From assembly GCF_963576545.1 (NCBI RefSeq), contig NC_083637.1, forward strand, positions 17,320,007-17,384,006: a stretch of DNA of 64,000 bases. Direction: 5' to 3'. Each line of letters starts with the position of its first letter. Positions within the stretch are counted from its first letter, which is position 1. Below the pieces are notes generated by a model. The model saw nothing but the letters and a program-made list of their open reading frames with translations, made no database searches and was not told the DNA's origin. Positions 1-59,400 of the stretch are shown here, one piece after another. A program made the position numbers and the translations under genes. The DNA is from Limanda limanda (Eukaryota > Chordata > Actinopteri > Pleuronectiformes > Pleuronectidae).

Positions 1-2524
1 AGGTCTACATTTTAAATGTGTTCTCTTACTGGCAATAAAAAAATAAAACTTTGACATAAAGCAGCCTTAAAGTTGGATTTGGAAAGTGGTTCCTCCTGCT
101 GCGCTTTTAATCAGTCCAGAATTTGGGAACAAGTCCCATGTCAGCTCAGAATGCTGAATATGAATATGGAGGAGGTCTCATATAAAAAGTCTAAAATTGA
201 ATCACCTGAATTTTAAATATGTTAAAATGCTACGTACTATGTCCTACATACATGTAGGTAGGCTAATTATGTTAATGTTCATTTAAAGCTACTTCCATCA
301 TGCTTTAAGCAATTATTTTGGTGTTGTGCTTAATTTGTAATGTCCCTGTGTGTTGTAGTTCTTTTTCAATTATACAGATATTAGCATGCTAGAATAAAAC
401 TACAAACAACAGCAATGTCATACTGATAACTACAATTAATCTCAGTACACTGTCTGTGGGAAACACCATGGATACCAACTGTCTCTGCTTGTAGTTTGGA
501 GGTAACATTGTGTTATTCTCTACTAGGCTATTTCACCTTGTCCTCAATCATGGTGAGCTTTAAGTTAGTAATTCTAGGACTCTGATGTCCCTTCATATCC
601 GTTATACTTGTCATTGGTCTTAAAAAGTTTTAAATTTAACACACAGATATCCTTGACATTTCTCTGAAATTGCTGTATTTTGCCAGAGCCGCACTTTGCC
701 CAATGTGAGCAAAATACAAAACTCTTGTCTTCTTTATTTTTATCATATAAACTGTTATCGGTGCACAGAGAGTGCTGGCAGAACAGAAGGTTGTAAATAT
801 GAAGCATGGCTTTAATTCCCTGTGTATAGCTGAATTTGTATTTCCCTTATTTCTTTGTATTTTTGTGTGTAGTTGTCTACTCAGTATTCTGCATGCGTCC
901 CACTCTGGGCAGAGGTACTGTCTGGCAGAAATACCCTGATGATGCTTCTTATACATGCCTGGGATCTTTAATGTGCATGTGTGTGTGTGTGTTTCCTGTG
1001 TGTTATTACAATTTACAGCCGTACTCCACTCGCCTTTGTGAGAGTGTGTGCTCCCGTGTGCAGTGCGGGTGTGTGTCCCTGACTGCTGTCATCGGGTGTG
1101 TTTTGCCCGTGACCTCTGACCCCGTGTGGCAACGTGGCAGATGTCACAGCATGACATCAAGGAGACACCGGAGCTGGAGGCTCTTAGCCAACACCCTTTG
1201 CCTGGTGCTGGACTTGGATTTGTCTTCACATGTCCTCCTGTGGGTGGAGCCCCAGTCTCTTTTTTTAGTTAGGGTGTAAACAAAAATGATGTTGAAATCA
1301 GAATGGAAACAATTTACAAGCAGGTTAATAAATGTTTGAAACCATCACAGGTTAAATTTTCTTCTGTGAAAGACAGACAGAGAAAATCCAACTCCTACAT
1401 GCCACACACAAATATACACTATGCTTTCTATATGATATCATGCTGCTCATCCCTGTCTGGGACCCCCCCTGCTGTGTGCCAGTGATATCACCCCAGCCCC
1501 CCCCCCCCCCTTCCCCTTGTCTCTTCTCCCTCATGTATATTTTATCCATCCAGACTCCCACATTAGAGATGACATCCATTATTGAATTACTCCCCTCAGC
1601 ACTACTGTGCAACTGTCACCCCACGTCAGCTTTAACATTTGGTGGGATTGTTTCAAAGGGAAGGAGGAAGGGCGTACACATTTGCACACACAAACACACA
1701 CGGAGACATTACATCTCTAGACGGGCATTACAGAAGCAGCTCCTCTGATATGTAGGACAATGCCGGAGTTCGTCCAATATGGCGTTTATCTTAGGAAAAA
1801 CAACAACATATGCCTGTCACTACATTTGAAAAGATAAGGCTGATGAAATTCTATATTTTCTTACTGGCGATAAATCCCATGAAAACCAACAGTGTGTCAG
1901 TCTGTTTCTCACGACTTGTCCCTTTCTCTACCCCGGCTATCGCACTCAGCTCCTACTGAACATGTCCTCAATGTAAATCTTTAAAGACAGGACAGAAACA
2001 CAGTTTCAATTATTTAAAGGCTCCGTAAAAGCATGATTTGATCTTTTTGTAATTAAATATTTGCGTAGAATGAAACATCTATCAAATTCCAGAAATCTCT
2101 GTCTGTCTGTGGAATGCTTACCTTGAGAACCATTCATGTCATGGGCTTCACACGTGGTATGTCGATTGTTAATGAAGTGCAGTAAGAAATTTGTTCTGAT
2201 TTGGACAAGTTATATTTTTTCATTAGATGGATTCCATAATGCACTGATAGAATATCATCATAACCAGCTCAATGCAATGTTTGTTATCATTGTTATTTGG
2301 AAGTGGAGGTTTATGGTAGAGAGAAATAAGCTCCATCAGGCTTTAGCTGCACAGAAAATACTTATTAGTATGTTTTGAGTTGTTGGTGTTTGCTTCCAAT
2401 AAGAAAAAATAGCATATAATGTTATCCTTTAACGACCTGTGTCAGTGCCACTCATGAGAAAGATTCATATAAATTTCACACAAAATATTCCACAGTCACA
2501 TTTAAAAATCAGCTTGCAGTGCTT

Positions 2525-2528
<4 letters not shown>
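1..2528. other. Flank upstream of mast1, no gene recognised
   Basis: AT-rich non-coding sequence. A GT-rich stretch lies at 976-1090, a run of 14 C at 1497-1510, and a CA-rich patch at about 1675-1705. Short open frames are present, but none has a recognisable domain or splice context. An upstream mast1 promoter or 5' UTR exon could lie here but cannot be identified. Confidence 0.5.

Positions 2529-2590
<62 letters not shown>
2529..2590. repeat. (CT)n microsatellite
   Basis: About 31 uninterrupted CT units on the + strand. Confidence 0.97.
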
Positions 2591-2593
<3 letters not shown>

Positions 2594-2786
2594 CCTCTGT
2601 CTCGTCATTTACGTCTGTCTTCAGTTCACTGGGTTCACTCCTCCATGAATCACTCGCTTTTTCTTGCATCTTCACTTCCTTTCTCCCACACGCTGCTCTG
2701 TCACTCATACTGTATATGCTTGCATTGACTTCCCTGTCTTTTCCATTCCCTTTTTCTTTCCCCATCCCTCTCTGTCTTTGTCCCTT

Positions 2787-3142
<356 letters not shown>

Positions 3143-3250
3143 CTCCCTCCCCTCTCGCTCTGCCATGTTGCACTTCCTGGCTTGGCACGATACCCTTGAG
3201 AGCAGCCCCACAATCCTCTCCCCTTCTAAAAGGGATGCTGGGCAGCCTGT

Positions 3251-3252
<2 letters not shown>

Positions 3253-3329
<77 letters not shown>

Positions 3330-3359
3330 CTCGCTCTCGCTCTCGCTCTCTCTCTCTCT
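3253..3359. repeat. (CT)n with CTCGCT variants
   Basis: CT array whose 3' third carries four CG interruptions (ctcgctctcgct). Ends about 290 bases before the mast1 start codon. Confidence 0.96.
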
Positions 3360-3648
3360 TTAATTCTGCTGCTTTCTCCGCCTGTGACACAGCTGACATT
3401 TTTCAAATCCTATTTTTCCACACTCCTGCACGTACCCAAAGAGAGACATCGGAGAGAGAGAGAGAGTCTGGTTGTGTGTGCATGTGTTTATCTGGCCAGA
3501 GGAGGCTCACATGCCGGCGTAGAGCGTAATCGCTGCCTCTTGACAGCCTCTCTCTATCTGTGTGTGTGTGTGTTTATTTCAGTGTGTTTGTGTGAAGCCT
3601 CAGCTGCTCTCATGTTCACTTGCCAGCACAGCCTCTGCTGCTAGCAAC
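3360..3648 (+). promoter_or_regulatory. mast1: mast1 proximal 5' flank / probable 5' UTR
   Basis: Lies between the pyrimidine arrays and the start codon. Contains a GA run (3450-3467), a GT run (3557-3571) and a possible acceptor ending near 3584. No TATA or Inr can be assigned. The stretch from 3585 to 3648 has the composition of an untranslated exon. Confidence 0.4.
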
Positions 3649-49699
<46,051 letters not shown>

Positions 49700-52600
49700 C
49701 TGTCATGGTGTCACAGGAAAAAAGATGCCTTTTTTTTGGAGAAAAACAATGCAACAAAAGTCAAGTACTTAAAACATTTTACATTCCAATTTCAGAGTAT
49801 ATAAATTGTTATTTATTGATTTCAATCATTGACTGATTCTAACTTAAAACCAGGATAAAAAAAACTGTAAAGGTGCATTTACTATTGCTTTTCTATTATA
49901 AATTATTTAATAAGAAGACTCTTAGTGTAACGTGGAACACTTTATCAGATGTATATGTGTGTGGGTCTATGTGAACGCATGTCAAATGGTATGTGCTGTA
50001 CATGTTTAATAGATACAAGAGGTCAAAAAGTGCTTTACTGATCAAAACATGCTGAATACTGTGAATACCAAATCCTGTCACTCTGTTTTGTCTTTCAACC
50101 AGCCCTTTCTTCTAATACTGCTCACACAACAGGACGGGCCAGAGAACTGAGGCACAATTGAGTTGTTACGCTTTTTATCGGACGACACGCAGCGTTGGTT
50201 TGGAGACGGCGTGCGAGCAACAAGATGATTAAACTCATTTCTTCTTCATCCAGCAGTTTGCTTCCTCTGAGTTGCGCGGTCAGACAAAGCCAAAGCAGGC
50301 GCTCTGTCAGTGGACGTCACATCAAGCTCTGTCTGTCACAGTGGGGATTGTGTGTGTGTGTGTATGTCTGTGTACATGTGTGTGTGTTGTGTAGCCACCT
50401 TGGGTCTATTTCTGGTGGTTCTTGAAGGCTGTGTCGTGCCGCACAAGAAATCAGGGGTGACAGAGCTCAGGCTCAGCGCTTATCTCCACTTCGCAGGACG
50501 GCTGCCACTGCCCTTCTCTCCCCTCCGCTCCTGACTATCAGCCGACACAAACACACACGCGCAGACGCACACACACGTTGCCACAGGAGGCCACAGTGTC
50601 AGCAGCTGATTTTCCTACATTTAAATCCACCCTCCCTATGGTCCGTGAAGCGGGATCGTGAGTGTGTTTGCGAGTGAGTGAGTTAAGACGTGTGTGTCTT
50701 CTAAGGGTTACACACAGCACGGGTGACTCAGCAAGGGGCAATGACCATTGACATAAACAGGCAGCAGTGAGGATCCAGTAACAGGTTTTCAACCAGTCAC
50801 ACTGGCAATGAGAATATAGGATGAAAAAGCATAAGTAAATAGTATAAGCACATATACAGTGGACCCAATAGTTGGAAAAGCAGGCAGTCATGGATGTAGC
50901 ATACCGTCATTTATCTGTTAAAGGGCTCTATAGCTAAGGTAGGCTTCGTGGATGTGGGCATGGTGTATCACAATGAACCTGTTATTGTAAGAAACAAGGT
51001 TATCTCCAGTATATTCAGAATGACTGTGTTGTTAGGTACTACAAGCTAGGTAGTCGAGGTTGATCAATGTATTGCTATGTAACGTAACGGTGTTTGAATC
51101 AGCCTCAGGGGAGGCTGAAACGTTCACGACAGATCGGACTTCATTCGCCTCCTCATAGTTCATATCTCAGTAACTCTCCAGTGTACATAATCTTATGCAA
51201 CACGTGCAGCTGTGTGGGAGGACCCCTGCCCCTGGCTTTCGACGCGCTTTTGAATTTCACTTTCCGCCATCGATTTGATTACACGTGTCTCTGATTCTTC
51301 CCTCGCCGTACAAACTGATTCAGCCAGCAACAGCACACATAAACTTCAAGAAAAATGTGGTTTCTCATCAAATGTTCTGTTTCAAACAATTGGAAAAACA
51401 GGTTAAACTTCCTAAATGTTGACATTTTTTGGGCCTGGATAGATGGTGAAGAGTTGATCCTTGTTGCTGGTTATTATCTGTTTGGAAATCAAGACAAAGA
51501 GGTGGAGGTGGCTAAATGCTACGTAGAGCTGATTTTTGCAGTTTATAACCTTTACCAATTACTAGTCATAAATATACACTTTTCTCAATGCATTTCAGAT
51601 GCAATATAAACTCATGTAAATCCTTTTAAATGTGTACTCTTCTGTTTGCAATCCGTTCTTGAATCTAATATTGTTTCAATGATTTATCATCACCCCAGTA
51701 AAAAGTCCCATAAATTAGTCAGCAATGGTTTTTATTTGGCATGGTGCTCTACTGCCCTCCAATGGTTCCCAATGCCCACTGTCCACATTCATTAATAACC
51801 CTCTGAATGCCAGGACCGTTGATTTACTGCAACATGGATGTTATTAGCCATATAGGATTACCGAATATGCATTTATGTATCAGAATATTTGCAGTAATTA
51901 TCAGATAACACTTGAAACATGAATTTATCAATTTTTGTTGTTGTGTTCCTCATGTGACTGTTAATGATATCTTCTGGTTAATAGGAATTAACATTTTTAG
52001 ACAATCTGTCTTATATATTCTACTGATAGGAAGCAGTTCTTTTATATCTTGGTGTAAGAAACAAGTGGTCAGGTCAGCTCCGCTCACCCGATAAACAAAA
52101 CTAACTGTAATGTGATGGTGTACAGCGATTATGTCCACTTTCAGGCCTTCTCCCAGTCAATGGTGTCTATACTAGTGTTATAACTTCTTTCTTTTTTATT
52201 TGTGATTGACCGAGAGAGTAGTAGAAATGCACTTTATTTGATAAACATCTTCATTTGCTGGTATTGTTTGTAAGTCACTTCGAAGAAAAGTTCAATATAT
52301 TGTATACAATTCTACAAAATTAACACAAAAGTCCAAGTATAAAAAAAAAACATTCCACGTTTCTCTGTTCACTGAACAAGTATTTATTTGTACAATTGGG
52401 GGCATTTTTGTTTGTGATAGATGTGATTCAAATGCAGACACCTGAAGTGCAGTATGTGGAATAAAACTGTTCCAAACTTTATCCTTTTCCTGTCTCTTTA
52501 ACTGCCTGTTGACATCCTGAAACCGGCATGATATAATCTCATTAAAACTCAGTGCCTGTAAACCATTTTCACAGCAAACATTTTGGATGATATAAGAAAG

Positions 52601-53869
52601 TGTAGCTACTGATAATATTTGCGACTCATTTCTAGTTTTGCAGTTCCAGGACTGTGGCTCACCGACTCGGCAAAGGTTCCTAAACTGTGGGACAGGAGAA
52701 ACATTTAGGGCGGAAAAGGTTATATAGTTATATATTGTGTTTCACAGCAGACATTTTAACATGTCAGCACACGTGGAACTAATAGCATTACCTTCTGCAA
52801 TACTGCTAAATTTTCTTGAATTAAGCCATCATTTAGGTTATTAGTTCCACTCAAAGTTTTGCTTTTCCTGTTGGGAAAAGTCAGGATTCAGCAGCATTTA
52901 CTCAGACACTAAATTAAGCCTAAAGTATGAGATGGACACATTTTTAATGGAGCAAATAAGAAAAACTGAAAGATCATCAAGTCAGTCAATGCAAAACGTA
53001 AAGCTTTTGCTCTTGTTGCAAGTTTCGCTTAAATTTCTACCTAACAAGTGAAATACCATCAATGTAGGTTTGAGTTTTCTCACCCTTGTTTATGAAACTT
53101 TCTGAGAGGTGCTTGACAACAAAAATAAAATAAAAAACAACCACTGGTTCACTGCATGTTCAGAGCTATATATAAATACAATATTTGAATAATAATGTGT
53201 ATCTGGTATAGATTATCCACTATAAAACTTTTATCACTGAGTTAAAATTTTAAAAAATTGGCCTAAACCGCCTCCAGAATCTATAAATATGCAATTATTT
53301 TTAAATAGAGATGTTTAGATCAAAGACCAATAACATGCATCAGTACGGAGGCTTTAATTTGCCAAATCACACTTTAAAAATACAACCACTATTACCTGGA
53401 CTTACAGTAGCAACACAAATTGGATGCCATGTCTTGATAGCCTCCAACTCCAAATGTATGACAACCTCCATTTGTGGCTTTGAGAGCAGTTTAAGCACAG
53501 AAACAATGGCTGAAAATCAGTCATTTTCTCAATCGTTCCTTTGATGAAGGCTCCCATTGACTCCGATAAAAAAATGTCCACTGTTTTTCTTAATTTATGA
53601 AGGAATTTTGGGAAAAGACAGAGCTGCACGTTTTTGTGTATTTTTTGTGCATGTGCGACAAAAACTGCGGAAGGAGTAGAGGGACAAAATGTATGGCAGA
53701 AGAATAATACAGACAACAATAATACGATTATTAAGTATGGGGGGGATATAACATATGTGCATGCATTGCATTACTGCACACATAATAACAAGCTAACATA
53801 TGTCTGATCAATTATCAATTATAGAATTAGTTGCCTAGGTTACATGTTATATAACAGTCAAGGTTAATA
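49700..53869 (+). other. mast1 3' UTR and mast1-atg4d intergenic region
   Basis: AT-rich after the stop. No AATAAA was found before 52460-52465 (ggAATAAAactg); a variant AATATA lies at 51602-51607. GT/CA-rich patches at 50349-50388 and 50548-50577. No gene recognised on either strand; the 84-codon frame at 51355-51609 lacks support. Confidence 0.6.
52460..52465 (+). terminator. mast1: Candidate mast1 polyadenylation signal AATAAA
   Basis: First canonical hexamer downstream of the mast1 stop that I could find, 2.76 kb away. A non-canonical site nearer the stop is also possible. Confidence 0.3.
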
Positions 53870-54110
53870 TCAGCCAATAGCACACTGCTCGTGTCCATTA
53901 TTCTAATACCACCCAATCAGCTTCCTCGCAGGGATTGCTCCGACCAATGGCGCCGCGTCATGAAAGGACAACAGGAAGTGAGGAGTCCCTACAGCTGCTG
54001 AACAAGGGAAACGCCGCCGAACCCACACATTATGTCCTCTGTTGAATAGACGAGCTTTCACCACTCGGACGGCAGCTTTTTGTTTTGTTTGACAAGTCGT
54101 TCGCATGTTT
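53870..54110 (+). promoter_or_regulatory. atg4d: atg4d promoter region: three CCAAT boxes, ETS site, CpG-rich
   Basis: CCAAT pentamers at 53874, 53913 and 53944 are spaced 39 and 31 bases apart, followed by an ETS core (CAGGAAGTG, 53972-53980). CpG density rises sharply from about 53925 to 54260 against an AT-rich flank. No TATA box is obvious. This fits a housekeeping promoter for the atg4d exon ending at 54269. Confidence 0.6.
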
Positions 54111-54140
54111 CCGGGCCCTGCGGCTTCTCTGCTAGCCTAG
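54032..54140 (+). promoter_or_regulatory. atg4d: Two candidate upstream ORFs in the atg4d leader
   Basis: ATG at 54032 stops at TAG 54047-54049 (5 codons); ATG at 54105 stops at TAG 54138-54140 (11 codons). A third uORF starts at 54256 and crosses the splice to stop at 56180-56182, 11 bases before the main ATG. Whether the first two are transcribed depends on the start site. Confidence 0.4.
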
Positions 54141-54255
54141 CACGCTAACGCCGGCCAGGGCCTCAGAGACGCTACAGCTAAGCTAGGCTAACAGAAGAGT
54201 GGATTTACCTGCGAGGACCGCGGTCCTGGACGAGGAGAGGAAGGACAACACCGAC

Positions 54256-54269
54256 ATGAGTGAAACAAG
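54256..54269 (+). other. atg4d: atg4d 5' non-coding exon, 3' end with donor site
   Basis: The transcript probably begins in the CpG-rich stretch around 53985-54100 and its first exon ends at ACAAG|gtaccg (54269). The ATG at 54256 opens a short reading frame that would run into the next exon and stop at 56180-56182. The main frame has a stop (TGA 54261-54263) here, so this exon is untranslated for ATG4D itself. The transcription start site is not visible. Confidence 0.6.
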
Positions 54270-56163
54270 GTACCGACCAGTGTGACAGGCTTTTACCGGA
54301 GGCACCCAGCCGCCATGAGCTTTTAACAGGAGCGGAATTAGCTGGTTTTGAGGGAGGAGTACGGGAACCCGTGCGGTCACCTGACTGTCAGACCTGGCTG
54401 TCGTGTTAGATCCAAGGAAATCATGTGTTTATTTCAGTGAAAAGGTGAAAGGCATCGTCCCTGTGGAGAACAGTAGAATGAGTCCGTGTCGTGACAGGCG
54501 CAGGCAGCAGTGTAGTAGTATGAGGTGTTTAACAGCCTGATCCACGGTGATGAATGATGACAGCCACCATAAGCAGACGACTTTCACAGGCGCTGCTATG
54601 GCGGCTGTCAAATGTTAAAGACACGATTTGTTTATTCCCACAGAAAGTGTAATCAGTGTTTCACAGCTAACAAGTGTTACTCATCAGTTTCAGGGAAGAC
54701 AGGACAGAGACTTGTCACTGGGACTTTCCTCCAGTGTCTCCTTCATTGTGAAAGAAGAAGTTAAAGACTGATGACTTGATTCTTTTTAAATACTGACATT
54801 GCTGCATTTATTTTTACTTTCCAGGAAGTGAGATTATTCCTCCAGACTCATGATTGTAGTGTTTTCCTGGACAGTGTAACGGAGCTGTGTGATCTGCTGA
54901 ACATGGAAGGTTATCCATAAGGTCAGCTGACTGGAGGACGAGTTAATATTTCCTCGAATTATTGATCGATCTTCAAGTTGTCAGTAAACAAAGATAAATG
55001 ATCATCACATTACAGCGTAGAGAAAAACACCACACACGCTACAATTCTGTAAGTCAAAAGAAAATCTCACTTCCTCTAAAAGAATGAATAATTGCGGTGT
55101 TGTCAGTGTAACAGAAACGTGTGACGTTAATATTTCATGAATTAACTGATTGATCTTTAAACTATCAGTAAATAATAATAAAGGCTCATCACAGTTTCCC
55201 AAAGAGCAAGTTGTCAGTCAGATTGACTTGTTTTGGCCCAACAGTTCAAAACCCAAAGCAAACTTAAGTATAATTCGACAAATTAATATAAAATTGTGTA
55301 AAATAAATGTCAAGATTGAACTTACTTGTCCAACATAGATCTAACAGTGATAAAAAACTATTATATTATAAAACTATAAGCTTATCTTTGTATTTCTGGG
55401 AGCTGAAACTAGCAGATATTTTGCTTTATTAAAATCAGTATTGATAAATTGTCCCTTTACTGTAGATCTTAAACTCAACTTTAAACCTCTCACAGTCTTT
55501 CTTCACTAGTTTGTTCACTTGTCATTTGAATTAAGGGTTAATCTGTAACATCAGTCTTTAACTTGTTACCTTATCACTAAGAACTTATTCACAAAAAACT
55601 GTAAACGTTAATCAGGTGCATCAATCAAGTCAAACGCCTTGAATTTAAAGTTGTTTCCTTCTGGCGAGAAATATGCTCCAGATTTAACACTGTCTAATAA
55701 GGGGCTTGAAGAAGGAGCCATCAGCCCACGATCAGTCAAGTTAAATGATTCTCTATAGCTCAACATCACAAATATCAAATATGCCTCAGAAGGTTTTACA
55801 ATCTGTACATCCTCTGTTCTTACACCCTTTATTTGGTGAAGGGAAAACTGTACTATAAATGATTCATTCATTGTAGGATGATACCTCTTTTAATCCAGAC
55901 GTTCACTGATAGAATATAGACAGAGTAAACTAAAGAAGCAATGGCAAAATGAATGGATATAGCCAATGTTGGGTTAGAAAGGGTACAGCGATATACTACT
56001 GACTTAGAAAATGTAATTGTAGTAAGTTTAACAGTTTCACACTAAGTGTATACAATGTTTGGATTGAAGAGTGTGAACCTTTGTAAACAGTCAATAATTT
56101 ACCTCTTGTCTTACTGCCTTCCTCATTTTGTTCTCCCTCTCATTTCTGTTTTCCATTGACAAG
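54270..56163 (+). other. atg4d: atg4d intron 1
   Basis: 1.9 kb between the non-coding exon and the first coding exon. The start is GC-richer, the rest AT-rich. No other feature recognised. Confidence 0.6.
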
Positions 56164-56425
56164 AACCAGAGTCCAGCTCTGAGCTCAAGAGGCATGAACT
56201 CAGTTTCCCCCTGCACAGCCCAGTACATAGGTGGAGTGATGCAGGATGAGCTGGTGGAGAACCGGAGGCAGCAGCAGCAGCAGCAGCAGCCCATGGAGCG
56301 ACAGGGCAGCTTTGGTCTCAGGCCGCCTCAGACTCCAGATCCCGGCAGAGAGGCGGTCGGAGAGCCCGATGAAATTGACAAACTAAAAGCCAAACTGATG
56401 TCAGCATGGAACAACGTCAAATATG
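56164..56425 (+). CDS. atg4d: atg4d exon 2 (first coding exon; coding from 56194)
   Basis: Residues 1-77, starting [14 protein letters not shown]. Includes a run of seven Gln (26-32, CAG repeat) and the caspase-like PDEID|K (58-63). The exon start after gacaag is my best choice; a second AG at 56168-56169 would give an exon six bases shorter. Coding begins at 56194, with G at -3. Donor gtttgt. Confidence 0.9.
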
Positions 56426-59400
56426 GTTTGTTGTTAGCCTAGGAGGAGTGTTGTCGGTGCGACTGTTGTACATGTAGTTTGGCCATGTGTGTATAACTGC
56501 ATGTTCTTCTATCTGCAGGTTGGACTGTAAAGTCTAAAACCTCCTTCAACAAGATGTCACCAGTCTCTGTCCTGGGACACTCCTATCTGCTTAACAGTGA
56601 GGGTAAGTTCTTCACACACCAACATATCTCATAAAGCTGTTATACATTGATCCTTTTGATGCTGAGTAGATCCTGCATATCTTCTCTCCAGATGTTGTAG
56701 GTATTTGTGTCTTTGGTTAACCACAAGTGTAAACCCTTTAGTACAGATCAACGGTGCAAAAAGAAAAGACAGCTTTTCTACATATATATTTATTTCACGA
56801 AATATGAATGTAAACTGATCTTATCTGTGAAGATTTTCAGTCATTCAGGTCATGTTATCTTGAGTTGTACATGTGCACATAGGCAACTGGAAACAAGCGA
56901 GTCCTGAAGATCTAAACTGACGGTTCTCGAAATTTGAGTAAAATTGTGTTTGGGTTCTCTTTTGTGTATCTCCCTCTCAGACGAGGTGGAGCGCTTTCGT
57001 TTGGCTTTTGTGTCCAGGATCTGGCTCACGTACAGGCGGGAGTTCCCTCCGATGGAGGGTTCCACCTGGACCACAGACTGTGGCTGGGGCTGCATGCTGC
57101 GCAGCGGCCAGATGCTGCTGGCACAGGGACTCCTGGTGCATTTGATGCCAAGAGGTTTGTGTCTTTATCTGTCAGGCACACACATTTCACACTCCCACAT
57201 AGAAATGAAAAGGTACATTTACTCGGGAAGTCTCACGGCACCTTTTAACAGACTTGTTGAGCTTGTGCTGCCAGTGTGCTTATTAAAATCCTGTTTCCTC
57301 TCAAAGGTGTGACACTGACACATGCATCTCTTCTGCCGGTTTATTTACTCAGTTTAAGTTTATTCTGCTTTGTATCTCTCTTCTCATTTACACATTTTCT
57401 CTGCTTTACTGCTGTTTTATTTTTGTTCTGTTTCTTTTTACTGCTAACAGTATTTTACTTATTTTGTACTGCCTCTGACTTCGGCTTTGTGTATTTAAAA
57501 CCTGCTTTCATTATTTGTCGATGCTAATTAGTTTGGCATTGAATACTCACTGTTAAAAGCTAAACACTCAAGAAATTCAAGAATAGAATACCTCGTTGAT
57601 TATCAGCCCGACTGTACAAAGCTGTTTTAAGAATATCTTTTCTTTGTGTGTGCTCTGTAGATTGGGCGTGGCCAGATGCTCAGCAGCTGACCGATGTGGA
57701 CTTTGAGGTGTTCAGACCAAACTCCCCAGCTCGGGCAGGTGGGGTCCCGATCCCTTATTTTGGGTCCCCACGAGGGTCTAACACCCCTGTGAAGTCCTTG
57801 CCAAGCGATCAGGTCCCTAAATCCAGCCAGAAGAAGAGGCCAGAGTGTGCAAGGGACAGACAAGCAGAGCCCATCCACCAAGGGTTGGTCACGTGGTTCG
57901 GAGATCAGCCCCTTGCACCTTTTGGAGTTCACCAACTGGTGGAAATTGGTAAAAGTTCAGGCAAGAAAGCTGGTGACTGGTATGGCCCCTCAATCGTGGC
58001 ACACATACTACGGTAAGGGCTCTGCTCTTTTCTTAAATTACTTACACATTTGACAAAATTAAGCATTGAGTTAATATGAGTGTTTTTTTCTTTTCAGGAA
58101 AGCAGTAGCCAAAACCTGTGTTGTCCAAAACCTGGCTTTATATGTGGCTCAGGACTGTACAGGTGAAATTAACAGACTTCAGTTCATGTCAGAGTTTATG
58201 ATTGTTACTTTGCTCCAACATGTTCACCATGAAAATGTTTCACTGGAGGAAATCTTCTAGCCTTTTTCATTTCTGTCTGACCTCCCTAGTGTACAAAGAA
58301 GACGTGGCTCGTCTATGTGATCCGTCACTAAGCCAGACTCCTCCTGATCCATCCAATGAAACCTGGAAGTCTGTCATCATCCTGGTGCCTGTTCGGCTGG
58401 GGGGGGAGGCCCTAAACCCGTCTTACATAGAATGTGTCAAGGTCTGTATGTTCTGTTTCACGCCTCTCACATGTTCTTGGTTTAGAATAATCCTTAAAAA
58501 TAACAAATAAACAAATAATTAACCAAAAAATATTTGATTTCCAGAACATTCTAAAGTTGGAGTGTTGTATTGGAATCATCGGAGGAAAACCGAAGCATTC
58601 ACTCTACTTCGTTGGCTTCCAAGGTGAGAAACGGCCTCCTTATGCTCATGAAACGAAGGAAGAAAAGGAATGAATAACATTATCCATTCACAGAGTAAGG
58701 ATCTGGTGTTCTTTGAATACACAATGCAAGAACCAGTGCTGTAGGCAGATAATTTACTTAGCAACATGTGCTTTAGAAAAGTAACTGTGGTTGTTGCATG
58801 GAAGTGGAAGTTTTGCATTAAACAGGCTGTTTCTCTTTATTTTATCTGGTCTTTCCTGCTCAACTGCCCTCTGATAGGTTGCTTAACTAAAACTTAGACT
58901 ATGTAAACATGAGCAGAGAAACACAGCTCTGCTTCAAGGCAATGTGATAATCAGGAGGCTGTTGCTTGTGGTCCAAGTAAACTCGAGGTGGAACAACCAC
59001 ACTGCCACCATCACAAATGACTGTGTTTATACAGAGGCTGTGACCGCAGCCAAAATCAATGGATTCCTTATGAATGAGATTTCATTGGGTGTAACTGGGA
59101 GGTTGAATCCATTCACAATCGTTTTTAACAGATAAAAGGCAAGATTACCCTAAAACTACTGAACCAATTTTCAAGACATTTTGTGGAGGGGTGGGACATT
59201 ATATTTTGGATCGTTTCTCACTTTCTTTAACATGGCGAGACAGGACATTTGCCCACTAGGTTATGTTTTGTTCTGCGTTTGTTTGTCTGTCTGTCTGTTG
59301 ATTGGAAGGATTACACAAAAACTACATGATGGATTTCCACGCACCTGGGATGGAAAGATGCATTATGGTTCAGGGAATGAAAACATTACATGTTGATGTG

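Noticed and set aside
3580..3648. In-frame extension of mast1 upstream of the ATG
   Set aside because: The frame is open back to 3544 but has no ATG and no match to the human PGGS residues before MFRRTK.
51355..51609. 84-codon frame between the genes
   Set aside because: AT-rich, no homologue recognised, probably chance.
53903..54106. Reverse-strand 67-codon frame at the atg4d promoter, possible divergent gene
   Set aside because: Lies in the CpG-rich promoter, with no recognised protein or downstream exons on the reverse strand.
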